Assembly: GCF_040712315.1 (NCBI RefSeq)
Contig: NC_134013.1
Span: 82,094,001 to 82,158,000, forward strand
Direction of reading: 5' to 3'
DNA from: Castanea sativa
Taxonomy: Eukaryota; Streptophyta; Magnoliopsida; Fagales; Fagaceae
Length of the DNA stretch: 64,000 nt
The position numbers were made by a program, and so were the translations under genes. Every line of letters begins with the position of its first letter. The first letter of the stretch is position 1. Positions 36,075 to 50,700 of this stretch are shown here, piece by piece. The notes beneath the pieces are model-generated. The model worked only from the letters and a program-made list of their open reading frames with translations. It did no database searches and was not told where the DNA came from.

Positions 36075-37666
36075 CTGATAATTAAAACAACAGAAACAAT
36101 TAAACTCAAGTATTCGAAGTAAAGCCAAGGGAAAGCTACAAATACACAAAGGCATAATTTTGATGTAAAAATTGCCCAGAAAAAGAGGCAAAGGGTAAAT
36201 TGCTAATTCTGACATTCATACATACTTTCGAAATTAAATGTTGAAATTTCATTTAGACACAAGACCAAAAGTATCCATTCTAAAGCTATTTTATATACAG
36301 TATAACAGAGTCCATTTCCTATCAGAAGTAAGGGAAGGATGTAAGCAAAGTTAAAAAGATCCAATTAATCATGCTTATATTCATGCATGTTTACAGCATT
36401 ACCTACATACATACATGCTTAGTCTCAATTCAGCCAATCAAAGAAGAGAAAGTGAATCTATGATAATATATCTTTCTTTTAAATCTTGGCACTTGAGAGG
36501 TTGCCCAATCTCAAAATAGACTTTGTGACTGCTACAATGTTATACTTTTGACTTCAGGGTATAAAAGTAGTAATTTTATGAGTGTGTTTAGATTTTGCTT
36601 ATTTTCGACAACTTATTTGCATAGTGTTTATAAAAAAAAATATGATTTTTGATAATTTTTATTTTAAATGTATTACACAAAAAGTTAAAATTTAGATTGT
36701 TTGCAAAAAAAATAAAAATAAAATTTAACAAAAGGCAAATTTTTTTTTTTTTTTTTAAAGCAATTCCCCAACACACAATCACACATTAATCCGTTTACCT
36801 CTAGTGACATACTTTTAGCTTTTATGTACAACTTTTTAAAATATTTTTCTTTCTAATTTTCCAAAGTACAAGAATATTTTAGCGCATTTTCAATAAAAGC
36901 AATCAACAAAAAACTAAATAAACTGATAATAAAGTAAAGTGCTGAAAGTTTATTTACTTTTTTTCTTCTAGGCAACAATCGGTTTCTGGTCTCTGGATTA
37001 TTTGTCAAATGCTGATTAAATTGTACCTAAAAAAATGAGAATATATGTAAGTCAATAAGATTTTTCTTTTGTTGAGAAGTGCAAGTAAGAAAGTTACGGA
37101 ATTAACCAACCGACACTATAGTGTGTCCGATCGTGACAGTAAACCCATTAACAAAAAGTAACAGATTCCTAGAACGTAAATTTCCTATTTAAAAGACCCA
37201 ACCGACCAATACACCAATTTAACACTAAATTTTATAGCTTGGTAAACTGGTGGATCATGTAAGTTGTGAGGAAAAAAAAAAGCCCTGTTCATGAAATCTA
37301 ATATAAGACATGGCAAGTGGTTTCATATTGGGTCTAGTATACTGGATACTAAATCCAAGCCATGTTCGAGAAAAAAAATAATAGGTCCATATAAAGAGTG
37401 GCGGGCAGAAAGCATTAATATGAGCATGTGTGCTATTTTTATCACATGTCTGCATCGTGTTGGCTCTAGCGCATTGGAGCTAAGCCTTACTCTTATGAAA
37501 TGGGGTATGAAAGCTTAGGGGCTTGTTTTTTTAAAGGGTATTCTTAGGGACCTGATCACAAAATCCTGCAGAGTTTCACTATTTAAGAGTATATAATCTA
37601 AAAGACTCACTAATAATAGTTATGTAATAATACAAGTTAGCATGAGATTTGATGATGAGTACTGAC

Positions 37667-40600
37667 CATCTTATTCTTAGTAACATCCGAGTGAGGCTCA
37701 ACATCAGATGCCACTAATTCTGGAAACATATCTAGCTCTCGCTGCTGCGTTGTTGCTTCTTGGATGTCGTTTGGATTTTGCTTTGAAGGCATTGTAGTTT
37801 TTTTTGTCAATGGTGTAGAGCTGGTACTCCTGCCTGTTCTCTGAGCTCTAAGCCCTGCTTCCTTGGCCTTGTGCTTTCTACCTTGAAGGTGCTCATTCAA
37901 AGCTCTCTCACTTGAGACACTAACCTGACAGATAGCACAACTCCACTCCTCCTTGGGTCTCTTCTTTAAACCAAATGGTGGGAGCTCACTAGTGCCGCCT
38001 GCAGATGCTGTTTCAGCTTTCCGCTTTGCTCCAGAAACATTTGGAGTGGGCTTAGCCTGCGATAGAATACTCAAACACATTACATAAGAGGAAATTCTTG
38101 TATATAATCACCCGGTGAATAGTGAAACCTCAAGCATCATTTCTCATGTAAATCCCACCCTCCACATTTAACAGTATAGGATAAATCTAACTTCCAATTA
38201 CCTTATTTTTAGTAATTTAACAAGAAATATAATGTTTTGGAAATTTGACCAGATCTGAACATTGGAAAGGAGAACTAAGGATTTAGCATGAAGTATTTTT
38301 TATTATAGAGTTGGGGAATGTTGCTATATGTCATTTCTCAAGGGGGAAATCCAGGTCCTACCCATAACACTTTCATCAACCACACCCAATTCAACAATAA
38401 GAGCATCAACATTGATTTCTCTTAATTCTATCTTATTTTACCTTCCAAAAAGCCACTTTATCAATTATACAATACAATTTTACAATACTTCCAGCATCCA
38501 AACTTTTATTTTCCTATCCTACTCATTAAAATAATATTTTTACACAATAAAATAATATATCCCACAATCACCCTCATTTACAATACAACACATTATTTAT
38601 TCTCTTTCTTTCTGTTCAAGAACCACAATCACCACCACCGCTTCACCACAGACACCTAACACCACCTCTACCACCGGCAACCCATAATCTACAGTCAACA
38701 CCAAAAAAAAAAAAAAAAAAAACCCAGACCATCAACACCACACTCTCCAACCATCAACACCACAAAAAAAAAAAAACACAGCAACACACAGTCACACACA
38801 ACAAACCATCGGAGCCATCACCAGCAAACCCATGCTGCTGCACCACCAGACTCACACAACCCACGCGACCCAACACTAACCCACCGCGATCTCCATCGCT
38901 AACCACTGCAAAGCCACACAATCTTCACCCACAAACACAACAAAAATTTATGAAAACCGGATTGCTCAATTTGCCGCTGGGTAGCTCGATTTTGTTCAAG
39001 CTCGAAGGAAGCGGACTCACCGCTGGGAAGCTTGAAGGAAGTTGATTTTGTTGACCCACGCGGAGAAGGAAAAATGAAAGAGATAGAGAGTTGCCGGAGA
39101 AGGAAAAACGCGGAGACCCACCATTGCCGATCTTGCCGATCTAGAAACCCACCACGCGGAGAAGGAAAAATGAAAGAGAGACAGAGTTGCTGGAGAAGGA
39201 AAAACGCATGGACCATAACCGCCGATCTCGCCGATCTAGAAACCCACCACGCCAATCTAGAGAGGGCAGACCAAGAACAAGAACAAGGGAGAGAGAAGAG
39301 ATGGAAGACGGAGAGAGAAAGAGAGAGAGAAGAATGAATAAAATAGACTAAAATTTATACCATTTGAGCTACAGTGCGGTTCTACATTTAGAACTGCACT
39401 GTAGCTCAATTGTAATTTTTTTTAAAAAATAGTTGTAGTTTACCACTTTCATTTGAGCATTCTATTCTATTTTGGAGTTATACTATCTATTACTTCCTTA
39501 ACTGATATGTCATTTTCACTCACTTTAAAAGAACTTTTGGTATTTCAATAACTATTTTGTTCCCTCAACTTAAATTAACCTACTCTTTCTCATTGTCACA
39601 TTAATCACTCTCCTCTAAACATAACCAAACTATCTCAAGCGACTCTCCCTTAACAGGGGATTGCCCATCTTTAACGTTGTGTTTGAATGAAGGAATTGTT
39701 AAATACACAGAATTTTACAAATGACAGGATTTGCGTCTCCATCATTTACAAATTTCATTATTTGGATGTTATGTGAGAATAATACTTCATATACTACAGA
39801 GTCATCATTTTGCACATGCCATCATTTTTCATAAACCACCATTAAGGAAAAAAACCAAATCGTCTTTGATCATATTTAAACCCATCATTTTTACAACCAC
39901 CCTTCTCTCATGGTTGTGCTCCAATCTGTTCTGCACCAAATCTTCCTTCTCCCCCTTCCTCTTTTTCTAATCTTCTCTCTCACTTGACTTCCATGGCCAA
40001 AAACCTCTCTCTCTCTCTTACTTGATTGATGGTGGTGGCACAGGGTGGTTTGGCAGTAGCTCCTAGCTATAGCTGTAAGTAGGTTTGGGTTGGGGAGGGC
40101 TTATTCTAGGATTTGGGCTTTCACAACCGCATTCAACGGTCATGAGTGATGTTTTGTGATGGGTTCTGTTAATCAAACTTACAACAGTCAGTAATATGAG
40201 TGGTTCTAATTTGTTCCTTGAACAATCATGATTTTATTGTTGTGGGTGTTTAGGCTGGGATTTCCCTGACTAAGGTGGAATTTGTGGTTGGGATTTTGGC
40301 CTTACAAATTTTGGTCAAAAGTTTTTGAGGAAATTTTAATTTTCCACCTTTACAGCTAATCTTAGAATTTTCAGTTAACAGAATTTAAAATGTTGGCTTA
40401 ACCTCAAATTCTAGGCTTCTAGCTACATATACCTTGCCCAAATACGCAGTAAGTGGATTTCCTCATTTTGAATCATATGTTTACTTTTATTTACTTATCA
40501 TCTGAACACTTTCAATTCAACTACACTCATTTATGAATATGTTACTTCTTAACAACCAACATTCAATATACTTGAGCATAGCTTATCTAGATTCTAGTAA

Positions 40601-43600
40601 CATTCTTATAAAAATTTTCCAACTTAATAGGTTTTTTACTACACAATACTCCCTATATGCTTCTCTACTTTATCCACCTTGCTGTTACTCTATAATTCAC
40701 ATTGTCTTAAATCCTTGTATCTTTATAAATTATTTATCCAAGATATCAAAATCTTTCGCTCTTAGGTATCTCTTGGTCATCAAGTCTTACAGCCTCTTCA
40801 TCTTTTTTCTACTTTTTTTTTTTGATAAGTAATCAAGATTTATCGATATCAAAAAGAGAGAAACACCCAAGTATAGGGAGTATACAGGAGCGTACAAATC
40901 AAATACAAAAATTACATAAATCAAGTAAATCTAAAATTGAAGAAAATGGTTGGTTTCTCCACACAGATAACTAGTCCAATAAGGTTCTGAAAAATAGAAG
41001 CTTGAGATTAGACATAGAACACTCATTGTCTTCAAAACACCTACTATTTCTTTCCTTCCAAATACACCACATCAAACAATGAGGAACAACCATCCATATA
41101 TCTCCATTATGATGACGACCAAATTGACCTTGCCAGCAAGCAAGTAGCTCAACAACAGACATTGGCATAACCCAACAAACTCCAAATAAACTAAAAATCA
41201 TATCCCACAACTCCAAAGCAACCGGACAATGAAGGAATAGATGGTCAACAGTTTCACTTTTACACTTGCACATGTAACACCAATCCAAAATGCATACCTT
41301 TCTTTTCCTTAAATTGTCAATTGTCAGACATTTCTTCAAGGCAGCAGTCCACACAAAGAAAGCCACTCTAGAAGGAATTTTCTGCTTCCAAATGCTTTTC
41401 CAAGAGAAAAACTGCTCATGATGGCCAACTAGAAGATGGTAGAACGCACTAACCATGAACCCCTTACTCTTACAAGGTAGCCAACATCTCTTATCCGCCC
41501 CAATCCCCCTTACAGTAGTGCTATAAATGGTATTTATGAGGCTCCATTTACATAGATAACAGTACATCAAACACATAAATTACAAAGATAAAACATTTCT
41601 AAAAAATTAGAACAAGGAAAGAGATTAAAGGAAGAACTCCACTCCAGCAAGGTGTGAAGAAGAAGAGATGTGAATTCTGAAATAGATCGTTCCTTCACTT
41701 TGAAACGTCTTGAGTTCCCTTCTCACCAAATACACCATAGGACACAATTAGGACAGCGCTCCATAAATCAATGCTCCAAAATTCTAAAGTGTCTCACCAA
41801 AATTCTAACTTGAGATTAATTCCCATCTATTTTTATGCACTAAACTACATCATCTACAAAGGGCATATACACCAAGCAACTTCCTCTTGAATTGATTTAG
41901 TGAGCTTATCCATCACTAATGCAAAGAAATATTGACTTAATGATGATTCTTGGTGCAACCTAAAGTCATAGGAAACTCATTTGTGATGCCTCCCTTTGTT
42001 ATCACACAAGTTACAGCTTTGTCATACATTTTTAATTAACTTAATATATATATATAGATCTTTACTTTTTATATTTTTCCCTTAGGAGTTTAAATACGAA
42101 AATTGCTTCCGTGGTAGATAGCCCTAGTATTAAACCAAATTGATTCTCCGTTGTTCGGTGTCTTAACCTATATTCAATCACTGCCCCAAATTTTTATAAC
42201 ATAACTCATTAGTTTAATTCCTCGGTAGTTTGCAAGTTTTGAATATCTTCCTTGCTCTCGTAAATAGGCATTAGACTACTTGCTCATCAAAATTCTTTGA
42301 ACAAACCTATGATTTATATTCTCAATTGGGTTACTCAATTCGCGCTAATATTTTGTATTGCTTCAATTAAAAAGTTTATTACAATAACTTTTTATCTCTT
42401 TTTAAAAAGCTCTTTTATGCAATTGAAACCATTCAAGTCTCTTCTTTTCATTTCCCTTGTTTTGGCATGGTTATAAATGTTCTTTTCTTAATCATTCATC
42501 CCCAACTTGCTATACAACTTACTATATAATTTGCTTAGCCTCTTAGACAACTTTTTTTGCTTTACTCTTCACCACTATATTATTTTCACAACCCAAATTT
42601 TCTCTACATCTAGGTAGGCTTCCATGGCTCCTTTTTAATCTAATTGGTGCTTGAACCTCCTTACTCCACCCCAAAGTCTCCTTAGTTGCTCACCCAAATC
42701 CTTTAGATTCTCCAAAAATTTCTTTAGCCACTCTTTTAATACAATTAGACATGTCATTCCATCTTATCATCATCTTTGTCTAAATTTCACTTTCCTTCTT
42801 TGATCATCTTATCTTTAAACACATTTTGTTTCTTCCCCTTCAAACCCCACCATCTCATCCTTGGGTTTCTTTGTGTTTTCCTTCTTCTAATGCAAATATT
42901 ACCGCCAACCTTGTTGGGCTTTTGTGGAGCCTAATTATCTTTGATTCGATTGACGACCTGACCCGACCCGACCCGACCCGAATAATGTTGTGTGATTTTT
43001 TAATGGGAGATTTTCTGAGGCTTAGTCCATGGAGCAGAGGCTTGGGCCAACAGGCTATGTGTGAGAGAGAAAAAGACTGTAACTGCACTTTGTATTTTTC
43101 CTGATAATAGTGAAATCCCTGCAACTCCGTGGACGTAAGCAAATTGCCGAACCACGTATGTACTGTCTTGTGCGTGTGATTATTTTTCTTTGGCGTTTGT
43201 TTTCTCTATTTTTGTTTCTCACAAGTTTAGGAATTCTTGAAAATTCCCTACAAACCTTTGGTAAGTAATTATCTATTCTGGTATACCTTTCAATTGTTAC
43301 AACATCAATCTTTAGTTCCAGATTCTTAGAGTTGGCTATAGGACTAAGCCTTAGACCTAAATCATTACAACATCTCATGATGAAATATATTTGACGAATG
43401 ATTGTCGCATTTTTGAAGATAATTAAATGTGATTCCCTCTTCTTGAACCAAGTGTTAGTTAATATCCAATTATACACTGTTACAAAAATATTTAGGTCTC
43501 CTCCAATAAAAATCTTTTTCACATTTGGTAAACCTTAAATCAATTCGTCCATATCCTCCCCAAATTTGTTCTTTATGTATTCTTCCAATCTTATTTGAGG

Positions 43601-46600
43601 AGCATAAGCACTAATTAGGTTCATGGTCTCTTCTCCTAGGATAAGTTTTATTAACATAATTCTATCTCTTATCTCCTAACCTGAACAAGTTCTTTTTTAA
43701 GACTTTTACCTATGATTATATATACCACATTTTCAACCTTATCTTGTATGTTCAAAATCTGTAGATTTCTCACCTACCCATTCAATCTCCAAAAGACATT
43801 ATATTTCTTCTCCACCTAGTCATTGTTTATACTATCTCCATTAGTTTCCCTTATAAAAGACCCTATATTCTAAGGCTCTAGTTGGTAGGGAGAATGGGAA
43901 ATGTTAGAAGGATAGAAAAGTGGAAGAACAAAAATTATTTGTGTTTGGTAGAGAGGATGGAAAAGTCGAAAGATTGAGAGTAAATTACTATTATGCCCTC
44001 ATTATAAAAAGTAGAAGGATGGAAAGTGGGAATAATTTTCCATTTTTCTTCTCAACAACATTTTCCTAGCTCTTTTTCCCCCAATTTGGAAGGAAATGAG
44101 CCTAGGTGGAAAAGTCCATCCACCCCATTTTCTTTCCTCTCATTTTTTCACTCTAACCAAACAATAGAAAATCACATTTTTATCTCCTTTTTCCTTTTCC
44201 CTTTATCCATCCTCACCCTTTTCACCCCAACCAAACATAACATAAGTGCATACATCCTATTTTTTTGGACTAAATTACTTACCCACATCTATTCATCAAA
44301 GTGCAGTCACTCTGGCCCGTCTTTTACTAACCCTTGCTTGTTTTTCACTACATCCGGGGTTCAGTAAAAGACACCCTAACATGTATCTGTAATGCATTCA
44401 TAATAGAGTGACTACATTTTATGACGAACATCAACCTATGGCAACCTTTATCCTTTTTAAAGCTAAAGACCAACTGTGAACCAAATATATGACACAAAAC
44501 ACATATGCAGACAGAGTTATCACCAATAAAAAATAACAGGTAAAAGTGAAGAAACAGTGGATTTCACAGGTTTTATTGTAGAAAATATGATCATTGACTG
44601 CCTACATTTAAAACTAAGGAATGCATTTGAGGGATTGCTTGGAAAAAGAATATGGAAAATGTCAATGACTCTTACAGTGGGTTCCTCTATCATCTAGCAC
44701 TATAACTGTGTCAGGCCTAAAATGACAACAGATAATTTTCATTAATCACTTCCATGTACTACGAAGCAAATACAGTAACAGTTCCATCAATATCAACTTT
44801 TAATGTCATAAAGTGAATTCAAATCAAATTGTGATTCAAGTTGTAGTTAGGAGGATACTTTAAAATGTTCAATCTATTAAAATAGAACATTATGCACATA
44901 AAAATAGATTGTTGATTGTTTAAATTCATATAATTACCCTAAAATTTAAAATAAGCCTTAAGATTTATTAAGTTATATTATATCTTGTTCATTTCATAAT
45001 CTATAGAGCCTGAAAATGTCACTCACATTTGGAATTTGACACATGACACACATAAGCGAATTAATTTTTTTGGAATTTTTTTTAAGGAGCTAGCGCACAC
45101 ACTGATGCGGGAGACGCAAGAATATTTTTATTTAGTATTATTTATATTTGCAAGTCAATTGTATTTTTATGTTTTAGGTCCTAGTAGTTTATTAAACTAT
45201 TAGTATTTTAATTTGGATGCAAGGTTATTTTTGTAATAAGGCAATTAGGGTTTCCTAGTCGATTAGAACCAAGGTTTAGCAATCCTTTATAAACAATTTA
45301 TTATACTTCTCAAGAAAATAGTTGATATTTTGATGAATGAAAAAATAGCCGTTTGGTTTCTTTTGATATGGTGCTGACTCCAGGTTCACCCTAGGTGCTG
45401 ACTCCTAAGTTATATCCCTTTATTTTATTGTTATTTCAATTTTGTTCTGGTTGTCTTGCGTGTGTGTATGTATGTATGTATGTATTTTTATAAGTAGACA
45501 CTTGTTGAGATCTAAAAAATCATGACACAAGGCCCAAAGAAATAGCGCATTGGGCCAACCCATAGAAAGTAAAATTGAAAAAAAAAAAAAGGGATTAGGC
45601 TCACAAAAAGGAAAAGGATGGTAGGCCCGATGGATTTGAGGCCCAAAATCCATGAAGGGGCAAGTTTTAGGATCCATGAAACAAAGAAAAAAAAAGGGGC
45701 TCAGCCTGTCAGGATCAGAAGACCAAGGAGAGTCCAGTAGAAGGAGCTGGGCCGGGATCCCAGAGACTACCAAGGGCCTGGGATCTCTGGGCGTGTAGCA
45801 CAGCCAAAGTGGGATTAAGACAGCTCAAAAAGGGGAACCAAAAGGCATAAGGAATGAAGGACAGATATGTCCTTCTCGAGCACTCAGTGATGCAGCACGG
45901 AGCCAAAGGGCTTGGAGAGCAACAACTCATGAGCAAAAGGCCAGTACCTCAGGAAACCCAGAAGGAAGAGCCATAAAGGGAAGTAGCTGGGAAAACCTTC
46001 GACTTGGCAGAGAAGGACGTGACTCACTGGGGAAAATAACAAAAAAAAAGGGTGGCCAAAAAAGCTAGGTCTGAAAAAGGGAAGATAGAGAAACCTTGGA
46101 GGAAGCGAAGTTGAAGGTTAGCTCTCCCGAAGACACTTTAGAATGGAAGGTCAGCAAGGGGCTTTTGAAGGAAAGGCACCAAAAGAAGAGAATTATGAGA
46201 AACAAGGAATGGGTCGGCAACCAAAGTTGCTGGCACATTACAGGCTCTGTTATCCAAGAAAGCAAAGAGAGGGAACCAGTGGTACCCCAAAGCCCTAAGG
46301 TGACGCTATAAAAGGAAGAAGCAGCAACAGTGAAGGACACGATTCAGCAATAGTGAAATCATAATAGAATCACAAAACTCTGTCAAAAACTCTAAGAAAA
46401 TAAAGAAATATCTCCTGGTATCCCAAAATCAGCCACTATAGTACATACTTGGATTCAAAAAAATTCAAACTTTGCAAATCTTAGAGGCTAAGACAGCCAT
46501 CTAAGTCTATAATTTTTAAGCTTATTTGGACCTTGTATCACGTTTTAGTGAGCGCATTGTAATCCATAATTAAGAAAACTAATGGAGTATTTCTTATTGA

Positions 46601-47701
46601 TTTGAGGATTCCTAAAACTTATTTTACGTGTTTCTTTATTACATTGCCTTCCTTTGTTGTTTTCTTGTCATTCAATACATATATTCTTGCTTGCCAGCGT
46701 ATACGTATTGTAGGAACCTTACCCTGTGCACCACTTGGTTTGTAAACAGCCCATTTAGCTGCGGTAAACCAAGTCCAGTCCCTTCAAATTATAATAAGGG
46801 GGCCCCAGGGTCCTTGCTCGAGCTTAGGCTTGGACACTGTCCAAAACTAACTCTCACAACATTTACATATGAATTGATAAGATAAGGGATTTATTACACA
46901 ACAATGAATAAGTTACACTTCCTCAAATTAACTTCTTAGGAAAAATTTGTAAAATAATACTTTTTTAATATTAATTACTTAAATTGCCATTGTTTTGAAG
47001 TTATTTAGGAATTTAGCCTTTTTCCTAAAATCATGTTTGGAAACACAATTTCACATAAGCTCATCCAATTGAGGACAATTTTAAGTGAAAATGTGTTTTG
47101 AAAACATTATTTTATAAATTAAAAAAAACCTACGTCTCCGAATAACTTCAAAGCAATGTTAATTTAGATTTATATTATTAAAATAATATTATTTTACGAA
47201 TTTCGTCTTTATTACATATACAAAACAAAACAAAAAGGGGGAAAAAAAAAGAAAGAAAAAAGAAGCAATTACTTTTATACATACTTCTTGTTCACATAGG
47301 ATTTGAGGGTGTCAGTTTTTTTGACAGCATTAAGGATTTCAAATCATAAATCTTAACATCTTTGCGACAACCGCAGACTTCTATTAGAAAGGATTCATGA
47401 CTAAGATTCTTTGCGTCCGACTTGCATGTGTTAAGCATGCCACCAGCGTTCATCTTGAGCCAAAGGATTCATGACTAAGATTCTAATAATTTTGGTTAAG
47501 TTATTTGATTCAATTTGTAAATCATAGGATTTTGACAATTATAATTTTATAATCATATTTGTCAAAATCTTATGATTTGCAAAAAGAATTCTTTCAACTT
47601 TAGCCAAAATAATTTGAACAACAGTTATAAATCCGTTGTAGGAGAATCCTTCAGTTTTCTCTTTGAACTTAAGCTAGCTTGAATTTTGAATACCATTAAA
47701 G

Positions 47702-47736
<35 letters not shown>

Positions 47737-50700
47737 TTTAAGAAGACAAAATTGCAGTTTCTACCTTTCTGTTTAGTAAGGAGAATGAAAATGTGAAATG
47801 ATGGAAAAGACAGAGAGGATAGAAAGAAGAGAGAGTGGAGTAGATACTAATTTTTCATTTTATGTGTTTTGTAGGAAGGATAGATTGTTTTTTCTTTTTG
47901 ATTAGCTAGGAAAGTGTAATGACAGGAGCATTCTACTTTAACAGAAAATTGAAAGGCTAAATTTAAACTTAATTACGTACAAAAGAGACTTGTTCGAAGA
48001 GGCCTCTACATGGTTCAATGCAGTCAAATTTTGCCGAGGTTTTTTCACCACAACGGCCTCATTGATTTCCCAAAATTGGGAAATGAGCTGCACCAGTGCA
48101 TGGCGGGTGCCAAGCTGCACCAGACTCAGTTCTATAGTTCTACTGATTTTGTCAGTTGACTCAGTTACAAAACAGAAGTCCAGCAAATTAGAACCTCACA
48201 AACATCACTTGAAATATGGTGGTGTAAAAAACTAAGGAAACAAGAACGAAGGGCTCACTGCCAAAAATGGCTTTTATGGGTGGCAATGTTGAAAACAATC
48301 AACGATAGCAAAGCAACGACGACTGTGCACAGCATCACCACAACAACAAGGCCAGATTGGCAGATCACATTTACCTCTCTCTATCCTAGTTGAAAATTGA
48401 GACCGAGTGCAAGATTTGACAGAAAAGAAGGGGACTTGGGAAAAATTATATGTGAGAAGGCCGGTCAGTGAAATTTTAGGCAGTTTTCTTGATCTCTTGC
48501 CAACCACTGCATCGACCTAGTTGGTTTTGGAAAATTTGTGACTGATCACCGCCACCAACTTGTCGAAAACTGTTGTTTGCCGATCAGTTTTGGTTCTGCA
48601 AGAAGGTCAATGCCGGTTGGTTTGTTTGCTGACCTGAAGGTCCTGAATAGCCCTAGTAAAGTACTTAAAAATGTATGGACGAAGGTAGGACAGCAACCAA
48701 TAGAGCCTACTACATATGCACATGGTAGCTTTTTCCATGTTAGAAATACTGAACTCAATAGTATTGTATTTCACAGTAAAAGAATATACATGAGTGCCTT
48801 TAAATAAGAGACAGATGTGTGCAATACAAGTAAGAGTGTAGTACAAGTATGTGTATTATACAAGTAATCTAGGTAGGCCTAAAGCCCATAACACTAAAAC
48901 ACATTAACAGCCCCCTCAAACTCAAGGTAGGTGTGAGACCAACTTGAGGTTGTCAACCAAAGCTATCTGCAAGTTGATCTTTCGAGGAGACAGAGAAGAG
49001 CTTGAGAGCACCATGGATAAGATGATAATGGGTAAAATGACAATCAATCTTGATGTGTTTAGTCCATTCATGGAAGACATCATTGTGAGCAATATGAATG
49101 ATACTTTGGCTGTCATAATAAAAAGAAGTAGCAGATGATGTGGACATACCTAAGTTCTTAAGAAGCCATCGTAGCCAAAGGAGCTCAAATGTGGTATCAG
49201 CAAGGGCATGATATTTTGCTTCAATATTGGAGCGGGCCATAAGGGTTTGTTTCTTACTTCATTAAGAAATCAAAGAAGAACTAAGTAGAAAGCAATAACC
49301 AGTGGTGGACCTGTGATCAATGAGATCTCCTGCCCAATCAGCATTAGAGAATGCACGGAGAACAAGAGGAGACTGAGCTGAGTAGCAAAGACCATGGAAG
49401 AGAGTGCCCTTCTAGTATCGATGAATGCGCAAGACAAAAATAGTGAGTCGATCATGGAGTAGACAGATACAGACTTACCCGATAAACAACATAGGAGATG
49501 TCTGGACGAGTAACAGTGAGATAAACTAGGCTGCCAACCAATCGTCTGTAAAGAGAGGGATTAGACAATGGTTTCCCCCTCGAGGAAGTCAGATGCGCAT
49601 TAAGTTCAACTGGAGTGTCAACAATCTTGCTATCAATGAGTCTAGCTTGAGACAAAAGTTCAGGAGTATACTTGGCTTAAGTAATTTAAAGACCATCTGT
49701 GGAATGAGTGATTTCAAGACCCAAGAAATAGCTGAGATGTCCAAGATCTTTCATCTTAAACTGCTGACTGAGAAAATCGTTGAGTTCTTGAATGCTACTG
49801 AGGTCATCACCAGTTATGATAACATCGTCCACATATAGGAGAAGCAAAATGTTGCCTTTGTCAGTGCGACAAAGAACTAAGGCAGATGGCAGTGTAACCC
49901 AAGAACTCAACGAAGGAAGGCATTTTGAAGGCCACAAATCCCCATATAAACTTCTTCACTCAAATCCCCATTAAGGAAGGCATTTTTAACATCTGTCTGA
50001 AAAATGTCCCCTTTACTAGCAGCGGCAACAGCTAAGAGAGCACAAATTGATGAGATACGAGCAACCGGAGCAAAGGTATCTTCATAATCAATCTCATACT
50101 CCTGTGTAAAACCTTTTGCAACAAGACGAACCTTATAGCCCTCAATGGACCCATCAGAGTGAGTCCTGATCTTGTAGATCCACTCACAACCAACCACAAA
50201 CTGTCTAGGAGGGAGAGTAACCAAATCTCAAGTATGGTTTTTGGATAATGCATCAAGTTCATTTTTCATCGCAATCTGCCATAACGGGTTAGTGGAGTGG
50301 AGGCCTCACGATAGGTGTGAGGCTTGTGGAGTGTAGCAAGGGCAGTGTAACAATGATAGTCAAGTAAATGTGCACGAATGAATCTTACTCGGGTTGAGTG
50401 ACGAGGTGGAATGTCTTGTGGCAGATCTTTAGGTGGAGCAGGAATAGGGGACCTAAGCTCAAAGTGGGGTAGTTCGTCATCAACCTATTCATCTTTCACC
50501 TGTTTAGAAGAAGCATAAAAAATATTTGGAGGTTAGATAGAGAAGTCCAAAGGAGGATCAAGAGTATTTGTAGAAGGAACACGAGACTCGTTTGGAAAGA
50601 TTTCTAAAACAGAGGAGGTAGCTAGGGAAGAGCGAAAGTGAGAGAGTTCAACAAACAAGCGGTGACCCAAAAAGGCGCTCATATGGAGTTTGATTGTGGA

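Noticed and set aside
39032..39337. 101-codon plus-strand frame with repeated GEGKMKE
   Set aside because: Lies wholly inside the copy B-specific element and follows its internal repeat; no known domain.
46065..46340. Frames inside the solo-LTR-like unit
   Set aside because: They surround the LTR promoter and have no similarity to gag, pol or plant proteins known to me.
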